From assembly GCA_014360855.1 (NCBI GenBank), contig JACIWP010000093.1:1-10855 (forward strand): 10,855 nucleotides of DNA, in the 5' to 3' direction. Below are positions 5,780-10,855 of this stretch, one piece after another. A program made the position numbers and the translations under genes. Under the pieces are notes generated by a model. The model saw only the letters and a program-made list of their open reading frames with translations, was not told where the DNA came from and ran no database searches. Position 1 is the first letter of the stretch; each line of letters begins with the position of its first letter. This stretch comes from Anaerolineae bacterium (GTDB lineage Bacteria > Chloroflexota > Anaerolineae > JACIWP01).

Positions 5780-8700
5780 TCAGGGCACTGTCCAGTAGCG
5801 TATGGTCAGCTTCGGCCGCAGTTCGACCGGAGAGCCCTCCGAGGCCATGAAGTCGTGCTGGACGTTGGCGCTCACTGGTGTGCCAGGACAGCGGATGATC
5901 AGGCCGTAGTTGGGCTTGGTGCCGGCCACCCACTCCTGCACCATGCTGGTGATATCCCAGGAGAACCAGGTGTTTTCCCCCTCGATAAAGACCAGGTCCG
6001 TGGGATCGGCATCGCGGTCCTCCGGGGGCAGGTTACAGCCGCCGTCGCCCCACATGACACCGCTGCGGGCGTAGAGCCAGGATACCTCTCCCGGCACCCA
6101 CTCGCGCCGCACGGCGTAACTGCCGGCCCAGGTGCCGGCGGGGTTGAACACATCCGTGGCGAACAGGTCCAACCGCGCCTCCACGATATGGGCGTCCGCC
6201 GGGATGGCGCTGACATCAAAGCGCAAGAGCATGGACATGCGGTCGCGGTCCCCACCGCGGAAGGTCAGCAAGGGCTGGCCCTCATAATTGGCGGTGCCGT
6301 CCCAGGTGCTGATCCATGTGTCGAGCGTCCCGCTGTATCCCCCGCCGCCCTGCTGGAGGACCACCGTGGTGGGGATGGGGGTGGCCGCCAGCGTGGGTGT
6401 CGGCGAAGGGGTGAAGGTATGGGTGACGGTCGGCGTTGGCGTCGGGATGGGATAGAGCCGGATGATGAGCGGCAGGAGCACGTTCCCCGGCGTGGCGGTA
6501 GGCGTGGGTGTGGCCGTCGCGGTGTGGGTCGGCGTGGGCGTGGGGAACGGGCCGGCCGGGCAGGTAATGTTGAGGAGGTATGGGCCGGGGGCCGGCGTCC
6601 CGAAGCCGCTGAACGTATCCACCACGATATAGTACGTCTTAGGCGGGGCGTTCCGCAGGACCGCAAAGGTATCCCCGAACCCGCCATCCACGCAGTTGGT
6701 GCCGTAGGGCGCGTCCAGCATGAAGACATCCACTTCGGTGGGCGCCACGTAAGATAGTGTCACGGTGATATCCTGGGTGACGCTTGTGGTGAGGATATAG
6801 ACCTGCTCCGGGCCGGCTTCCGGCCAGCTTGGGATGCAGGAGTAGGTGTCCACGCGTGCCGGCGCGCCGCGCGTGTCGCCGGCGTACGAAACCCCGCAGG
6901 CGGCCGGCACCGCTCCGCTCAGGTCCAGCATGCCCGGCGGCAGAGGCGTGCGCGTCGGCGTGGCCGTAGGGACCTGTGTGCCGGTTACCGTCGGCGTCGG
7001 CGTCAGCGTGTGCGTGCCCGTCGGGGTGATGGTCGGCGTCCGGGTCGGCGTGCCGGTGATGGTCGGCGTCGGCGAGACCGTGGGCGTGGGTGTGATGGTG
7101 GGCGTGCTGGTCGGTGTACGGGTAGGTGTGGCTGTCGGCGCGGGTATCCAGTCGCCGAAGTTGACCGTCACCGTCCAGTTGGCAATGACGGTCACCCACC
7201 ACTCATCCAGGGTGGTGGACTGGAAGCCGGGCGGGTTGGTCTCCGTGACAATATAGATCCCTGGGTTCAGGCCGGAGAAGCGGTACAGACCGTTGGAGGC
7301 CGTCACCCAGGTTTGCAGGACGGTGCCAAAGCGGTCCTTGAGGGTGACGGTGGCGCCGGGGAGGCCGGGTTCGCCTTCATCTTTGATGCCGTTGCCGTTC
7401 AAGTCGTTCCAGACGGTGCCGGCGATGATGCCGGTGGTCGGCGTGGGGGTAGCGGTCGGCGTGGAGGTAGCCGTCGCTGTGGCCGTGGCCGTGGCGCTGG
7501 GCGTCGGCGTCACCGACGGCGTAGGCGTGTGCGTCGGGGTGCCGGTCGGCGTATGGGTCGCGGTAGCCGTGGGCGTCGCCGTCGGGGTAGCCGTCGGCGG
7601 CGGAGGCAAGTACGACACGCACAGGCGGGGCCGGAAGCTGGTGGTCCAGAATTCCGAGCTGAGCAGGTTGTACTGCAGGGTGACCGGCCCGGTAGCGATC
7701 AGGATCAGGCCGTGGTTATTTTCGGGATGGGCCACCCAGTCCCGCGCCATATCGGTGACGTTAAATTCCACCCAGATGCCCTCGCCGTCCAGCAGGCGCG
7801 TGTCGGTGCTGGTGCCCAGCCGGTCCGTGCCGATGCCGTTACATCCCGGCACCGACCAGGGCACTCCCGTGCGGGCGATCCGCCATGTCACCTCGCTCTC
7901 CACCCACTCTTTCAGCACTTGATACGAGGAGACATAGACGGGATAGGGTTTATCGCGCTGGCTGGCATACACGGACAGCCGGGCGTCCACCACATAGCGG
8001 TCTGACGGGATGCTGGAGACGTCGAACTTCAGCAGGCTGGCGATCGCCCCGTCCGATTTCAGGCGGATGAAATTGCCACTGCCGTCGTTCAGGTCGGGGG
8101 TATAGCCGGAGATATTGGCGTCAATGCTGCCGGCGTATCCCCCATCTCCCTGGCGGAAGCAGACGGTGGTGGGGATGGGGGTCGGTGTGGGCGTATTGGT
8201 GATGGTCGGCGTCGGCGTGGGGGTCGGCGGCGTGCCGGTCGGCGTCGAAGTGCTGGTTGCTGTGGGTGTGGGAGTCGGTTCGGTCAGCCGCTTCAGGATG
8301 ACGAAATGGACGATTTCATCGCCGTCGCCGTTGCTGTTGATGCGAAAATCGTTGCCGGCCGGCTGGCGGTTAGCGAAATGGGCGTCCTCCAGGGTAAAGG
8401 TCTGGGTCTTCCAGGTGTTGGAGTTGGTCTTGGTGACGGTGCCGGCGCTCTTCGTAATCCCGTCAGCCGAGTCATATTCCAGCGTCCAGGTATCGGTGCC
8501 GCGGTCGAAATAGGTCACCGTCACGGAGACCACGTTGGAGCCGCCGAAGAGGTAGCGGTCATCCACGTCGAAGTACATGAAGGGATTGCCGGAGGCCTGG
8601 TCGGTGCGCCGGCAGATCCAGCCCTCTTTCGTGGTGCCCAGGAAGGATTGGCCGGCCTCCACGTTGGGATTTTGGATCTGGTACGGCCCGGTGCCGGCCG

Positions 8701-9925
8701 GCCGCCACGTCAGCGGCACCGTGCGCCCGCCGGGCGCATCATTATCCTGCTCCAGGAAGAAGCGGTAATTGCCCCACTGCGGGTAGTAGGTATAGCCGCT
8801 CTCGCGCAGTGCCACCCATACATCCGGCGTGTCGTGCACGTCCCTGCCCAGGTGCGCATTGGCAAAGCGCAGGATGGGCCAGATGGAAGTCCCGCCGGCG
8901 ACGTCTTTCAGCACGTTCTCATCCAGCGTCAGGTAATCGGCGTGCTTGTCCAGGGCGTTCAGGATCGCCCAATACAGCAGGGTGTCATCCGGCAGGTAAA
9001 AGCGGTAGGTCTCGAAACCGATAGGCACCGTGTCCGAGTAGCTGACCGCCGGGTCGTCCAGGAAGGAGCGGTACTGCGGATGAGAAGGATCGTCGCGGCG
9101 CAGGGCTTTGTCACGATCGGGAATCAGGCCATCCCCCTTGAAGCCGACGTAGAGGGTCGCGGCGTAGTCGGCGATGTGCACGCGCTCCGAGTCACTGCGG
9201 AAGCGCGGGTAGTGCTGGGTCATGAGGGGCTTGTTCGGGAAGGCCTGGCGGTACCAGGTGATGATGTTTTTGACGACCTGTTCCCAGGCGCCCTGGTCGC
9301 CGTAGCCGGCGGAGATGAGGCAGGCGTCGAAGTAGTCCGGCGCCGGCTGGTTCTCCCCATAGGCGCCGGTGCTCACCTCCACCCACGCCACGCGCGGGTC
9401 GTTGTTATAGCGCGCCCCAAAGGCCATGATCAGATTGCGAAAGTTGGTCTGATATTCCGAGGACCAGTAATTGGGGATGGCGTGCGGGTTGCCATAATAA
9501 TCCGTACACACGATGGTGGGGATCCAGGAGGGGGAGACGTTTCCGCCGCTCACCCCCTCATAGGTGTTGATGGCCAGCCCCACGGGTTTGCCCAGCGCCG
9601 CTTCCTGCTCGATCCAGGTATCGACGCGGCTCCAATCATAGTAGCCGTAGGAGGTCTCGATGCGCTTCCACTGGAAGGCGTTGTGGCCTCCCACCACGAC
9701 GCCGGGGTAATCGCTGGGGCGCAGATGGGTAGTATCCAGAAAGACGTAGATGCCCGGATTGGTAATGGGGGGCGGGGTGACCGCCTCGACCACATCCTGG
9801 GCTTCATGCGGCCGAAGGGAAGGCATCGTATAGTCGCGGATGGCGCGGCCGGCCTGGGCGCCGCCGGCCACCAGCAAGATGAGCACTCCCGCCACCAGCA
9901 ACATGATTCCCACACGCAGGCGCAT
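5780..9925 (-). CDS. Large secreted multi-domain protein: glycoside-hydrolase-like module, DNRLRE, SdrD-B and PPC-like domains on Thr-Pro linkers
   Basis: A 1381-residue exported protein. Residues 1-25 form a Sec signal peptide (MRLRV, hydrophobic core, cut after AGGAQA). Residues 55-390 resemble a TIM-barrel glycoside hydrolase: YGYYDWSRVDTWIEQEAALGKPVGL is GH42-like, and E183 or E191 (WVEVSTGAYGE) and E305 (PIGFETYRFY) are candidate catalytic acids. Residues 400-548 look like a beta-sandwich ending in DFRINSNGDGDEIVHFVILKR. Then come Thr-Pro linker 1 (550-586), DNRLRE-like domain 1 (588-773), linker 2 (774-832), an SdrD/Cna-B-like domain (833-928, with the calcium-type loop DLNGNGIKDEGEPGLPG), linker 3 (929-997), a PPC-like domain (998-1122, four Cys), linker 4 (1123-1187) with an internal LLPLIIR, and DNRLRE-like domain 2 (1188-1381). 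There is no LPxTG and no C-terminal helix. AAGGAAGGG precedes the ATG, and a strong promoter lies upstream. It probably binds or degrades extracellular polysaccharide; the activity is unproven. Confidence 0.88.
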   Translation of the reverse strand: MRLRVGIMLLVAGVLILLVAGGAQAGRAIRDYTMPSLRPHEAQDVVEAVTPPPITNPGIYVFLDTTHLRPSDYPGVVVGGHNAFQWKRIETSYGYYDWSRVDTWIEQEAALGKPVGLAINTYEGVSGGNVSPSWIPTIVCTDYYGNPHAIPNYWSSEYQTNFRNLIMAFGARYNNDPRVAWVEVSTGAYGENQPAPDYFDACLISAGYGDQGAWEQVVKNIITWYRQAFPNKPLMTQHYPRFRSDSERVHIADYAATLYVGFKGDGLIPDRDKALRRDDPSHPQYRSFLDDPAVSYSDTVPIGFETYRFYLPDDTLLYWAILNALDKHADYLTLDENVLKDVAGGTSIWPILRFANAHLGRDVHDTPDVWVALRESGYTYYPQWGNYRFFLEQDNDAPGGRTVPLTWRPAGTGPYQIQNPNVEAGQSFLGTTKEGWICRRTDQASGNPFMYFDVDDRYLFGGSNVVSVTVTYFDRGTDTWTLEYDSADGITKSAGTVTKTNSNTWKTQTFTLEDAHFANRQPAGNDFRINSNGDGDEIVHFVILKRLTEPTPTPTATSTSTPTGTPPTPTPTPTITNTPTPTPIPTTVCFRQGDGGYAGSIDANISGYTPDLNDGSGNFIRLKSDGAIASLLKFDVSSIPSDRYVVDARLSVYASQRDKPYPVYVSSYQVLKEWVESEVTWRIARTGVPWSVPGCNGIGTDRLGTSTDTRLLDGEGIWVEFNVTDMARDWVAHPENNHGLILIATGPVTLQYNLLSSEFWTTSFRPRLCVSYLPPPPTATPTATPTATATHTPTGTPTHTPTPSVTPTPSATATATATATSTPTATPTPTTGIIAGTVWNDLNGNGIKDEGEPGLPGATVTLKDRFGTVLQTWVTASNGLYRFSGLNPGIYIVTETNPPGFQSTTLDEWWVTVIANWTVTVNFGDWIPAPTATPTRTPTSTPTITPTPTVSPTPTITGTPTRTPTITPTGTHTLTPTPTVTGTQVPTATPTRTPLPPGMLDLSGAVPAACGVSYAGDTRGAPARVDTYSCIPSWPEAGPEQVYILTTSVTQDITVTLSYVAPTEVDVFMLDAPYGTNCVDGGFGDTFAVLRNAPPKTYYIVVDTFSGFGTPAPGPYLLNITCPAGPFPTPTPTHTATATPTPTATPGNVLLPLIIRLYPIPTPTPTVTHTFTPSPTPTLAATPIPTTVVLQQGGGGYSGTLDTWISTWDGTANYEGQPLLTFRGGDRDRMSMLLRFDVSAIPADAHIVEARLDLFATDVFNPAGTWAGSYAVRREWVPGEVSWLYARSGVMWGDGGCNLPPEDRDADPTDLVFIEGENTWFSWDITSMVQEWVAGTKPNYGLIIRCPGTPVSANVQHDFMASEGSPVELRPKLTIRYWTVP
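6365..6559 (-). repeat. Thr-Pro linker 4 coding repeat, with internal LLPLIIR
   Basis: Low-complexity coding DNA for residues 1123-1187 of the large surface protein, mostly ACG/ACC and CCG/CCC codons (GTCGGCGT-like units on the plus strand). It is broken at 6449-6478 by codons for LLPLIIRLYP, which resembles the C-terminal tail of the neighbouring secreted protein. Confidence 0.85.
6935..7141 (-). repeat. Thr-Pro linker 3 coding repeat
   Basis: Codes for residues 929-997, the longest linker of the protein, an irregular run of T-P pairs with Arg, Ile, Val or Gly inserted (PTRTPTSTPT type). It joins the SdrD-B-like domain to the PPC-like domain. The extended, Thr-rich composition suggests a spacer that could carry O-glycans. 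Confidence 0.85.
7430..7606 (-). repeat. Thr-Pro/Thr-Ala linker 2 coding repeat
   Basis: Codes for residues 774-832 between DNRLRE-like domain 1 and the SdrD-B-like domain. The middle is an ATATATATAT alternation of Ala and Thr instead of Pro-Thr, so the DNA repeat unit changes within the block. Confidence 0.85.
8168..8278 (-). repeat. Thr-Pro linker 1 coding repeat
   Basis: Codes for residues 550-586, the shortest of the four linkers, between the N-terminal catalytic-like part and DNRLRE-like domain 1. Its last residues (TPIPTT) are the same as the last residues of linker 4, and the DNA there is identical over 17 nt. Confidence 0.85.
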
Positions 9926-9974
9926 TTCTCTTCCCTTCCTTTCCAGCTTGGGCAGGCTCCGTCAGGGCAACGCC

Positions 9975-10003
9975 ATTATACGGGCGAACCTGATGAACGT
10001 CAA
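9975..10003 (-). promoter_or_regulatory. Strong sigma70-type promoter of the large surface-protein gene
   Basis: On the minus strand TTGACG (10003 to 9998, 5 of 6), exactly 17 bp, then a perfect TATAAT (9980 to 9975). Transcription should begin near 9968, giving a leader of about 43 nt before the ATG at 9925. This is the best promoter match in the window and indicates separate, probably substantial expression of the large protein. Confidence 0.78.
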
Positions 10004-10008
10004 TGATG

Positions 10009-10031
10009 GGGACAGGGCCTCTCCCGGTCCC
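10009..10031 (-). terminator. Hairpin at the stop codon of the upstream surface-protein gene
   Basis: On the plus strand GGGAC-A-GGG (10009-10017) pairs with CCC-G-GTCCC (10023-10031) around loop CCTCT: eight base pairs and one mismatch. It touches the stop codon of the partial gene and lies 5 nt before the -35 box of the next promoter. No T-run follows, so termination is plausible but not shown. Confidence 0.4.
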
Positions 10032-10855
10032 TACTCCCTCCACAGCAGTGGGATGTAGCAGCGCGCCGGCAGGACCACCTCGGGGGTGCTGGTCTGGGTT
10101 GGCGTGGGGGTCATGGTCCCCGAAAGCCAGGCCCCGAAGTCAATGGTCACCGTCCAGTTGGCCAGCACCGCCACGATCCAACTATCGGCGGTGCTGGGCT
10201 GGAAGCCAGGTGGGAAGGCGGCACTGAGCACGTAGTTGCCGGCCGGCAGGCCGGCGAACTCATACTGCCCACTGCTGTCCGTGATGAAGCTGTCCACAAC
10301 CTGATAGGCCATATTTCTCAGGGTCAACGTCGTGCCAGGAAGCCCCGGCTCGCCGGCCTCCCTGGAACCATCCCTGTCCAAGTCGTGCCAGACCACGCCG
10401 CGAATGGTGCCGGCCGCCGGCGTGGCGGTCGCGGTAACCGTGGGCGCCGGCGTGACAGTCGCCGATGGGGTGGCCGTCGCCGTTATGGTCGGGGTGGTCG
10501 TCTCGGTCGGCGTCGGCGTAGCGGTCGGCGGCTCCGTGGGCGTCGGTGTGAAGGTTTCCGTGGGGGTCGGGGTAGGAGCCGCCGGCAGATGGGCGATGCA
10601 CAACTGCGGCCGATAGCCTACCTGGGAGAAATCGGAGCTGTAGAACGTGAAGGTGGTGGCGACTGGGCCGGCGCCCAGCAGGATGAGGCCGTGGTTCTGT
10701 TCCGGGTGCTGGACCCAGGTGCCGGCCGGCGCGGTCACGTTGAAGTGCACCCAAACGCGCTCTGCCTCCAGGCTCTGCACTTCGTAGGTCGCGGCGGAGC
10801 GGTCCACCCCGGGCGCGTTGCTACCAGGGCTGGCCCAGGGATCGCCGGCACGCGC
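10031..10855 (-). CDS. C-terminal part of a second secreted protein: DNRLRE-like domain, Thr-Pro linker, SdrD-B-like domain, xIPLLxR tail (5' end outside the window)
   Basis: 274 visible residues, open to the right edge with no start seen. Counting from the edge: residues 1-90 are the end of a DNRLRE-like domain and align well with domain 1 of the neighbour (ARAGDPW against ARTGVPW; WVQHPEQNHGLILLGAGPV against WVAHPENNHGLILIATGPV). Residues 92-148 are a Thr-Pro linker. Residues 149-246 are an SdrD/Cna-B-like domain, closely related to the neighbour's (GEPGLPG, PPGFQ, ANWTVT and DFGAW kept; calcium-type loop DLDRDGSREAGE). A short linker (247-259) and the tail LPARCYIPLLWRE (262-274) follow. 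There is no LPxTG. The hydrophobic-Arg tail after a Thr-Pro linker resembles the ends of other Chloroflexota secreted proteins, from memory. An internal GTG at 10807 is unlikely to be a start because the domain continues upstream. Likely a cell-surface or extracellular binding protein. Confidence 0.88.
   Translation of the reverse strand, partial: ARAGDPWASPGSNAPGVDRSAATYEVQSLEAERVWVHFNVTAPAGTWVQHPEQNHGLILLGAGPVATTFTFYSSDFSQVGYRPQLCIAHLPAAPTPTPTETFTPTPTEPPTATPTPTETTTPTITATATPSATVTPAPTVTATATPAAGTIRGVVWHDLDRDGSREAGEPGLPGTTLTLRNMAYQVVDSFITDSSGQYEFAGLPAGNYVLSAAFPPGFQPSTADSWIVAVLANWTVTIDFGAWLSGTMTPTPTQTSTPEVVLPARCYIPLLWRE
10412..10582 (-). repeat. Thr-Pro linker coding repeat of the second surface protein
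   Basis: Codes for 57 residues of PTPTET/TATPT type between the DNRLRE-like and SdrD-B-like domains, the same position as linker 2 of the neighbouring protein. Glu appears in this linker (TETF, TEPP, TETTT) but not in that linker 2. Confidence 0.82.

Noticed and set aside
5655..5933. Upstream extension of the sugar transferase frame to 5933
   Set aside because: It would overlap the end of the large surface-protein gene and cross the candidate promoter. The extra residues look unlike any domain, while a good ribosome binding site stands before 5654.
6846..7256. Plus-strand frames encoding Val-Gly runs, also near 7293-7922, 8115-8513 and 10332-10616
   Set aside because: These are the reverse reading of the Thr-Pro linker codons.
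6365..8278. Repeated GTCGGCGT-like units considered as a CRISPR or intergenic repeat array
   Set aside because: The units are irregular, have no unique spacers, and are fully explained as Thr-Pro codons inside an open gene.
8306..10006. Long plus-strand open frame (566 residues) opposite the large surface protein
   Set aside because: It is antisense to a gene with a signal peptide, a good ribosome binding site, a strong promoter and recognisable domains. High GC makes such shadows common, and its protein resembles no family I know.
10031..10120. LPxTG sortase signal at the end of the second surface protein
   Set aside because: The ending is CYIPLLWRE, with no LPxTG-like motif, no hydrophobic helix and no basic tail, so sortase anchoring is not supported.

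Overview
The window looks like a chromosomal segment of a Chloroflexota bacterium, most likely of the Anaerolineae type. This is inferred from the high GC content, secreted proteins whose beta-domains are joined by long Thr-Pro linkers, and a short xIPLLxR tail at the C-terminus of one of them. No rRNA, tRNA, insertion sequence, prophage or CRISPR array is visible.

Left part, plus strand (about 15-3590): one probable operon. A good sigma70-type promoter (TTGATA-N16-TATAAT) leads into four closely spaced genes, each with a clear Shine-Dalgarno. They encode a 78-residue CDGSH 2Fe-2S protein, an NAD-type D-2-hydroxyacid dehydrogenase (glyoxylate/hydroxypyruvate reductase-like), a DUF62 SAM hydrolase (hydroxide adenosyltransferase) and MurA, the first committed enzyme of peptidoglycan precursor synthesis. 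MurA has Asp where most bacteria have the fosfomycin-target Cys. A perfect 12-bp hairpin closes the operon and faces the convergent gene.

Middle, minus strand (3620-5730): an unrecognised three-helix membrane protein with an Ala/Pro-rich N-terminal tail, then a short polyprenyl-phosphate sugar-1-phosphate transferase that starts extracellular glycan or glycoprotein assembly. Each has its own candidate promoter, and a hairpin with a T-rich run separates them.

Right part, minus strand (5780-10855): two adjacent, related secreted proteins. The complete one (1381 residues) has a signal peptide, a glycoside-hydrolase-like N-terminal module, a beta-sandwich, two DNRLRE-like domains, an SdrD/Cna-B-like domain and a PPC-like domain, all separated by four Thr-Pro linkers. 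The last linker contains an internal LLPLIIR element. The second gene enters from the right edge. Its visible end repeats DNRLRE-like, linker and SdrD-B-like modules and finishes in CYIPLLWRE. A very good promoter (TTGACG-N17-TATAAT) lies between them.

The cytoplasmic operon and the surface genes need not work together, but MurA, the sugar transferase and the two surface proteins all concern the cell envelope. The most notable points are the Cys-to-Asp change in MurA, the strong excess of the palindrome GCCGGC over the whole window, and the xLPLIxR/xIPLLxR element as a possible uncharacterised surface signal.
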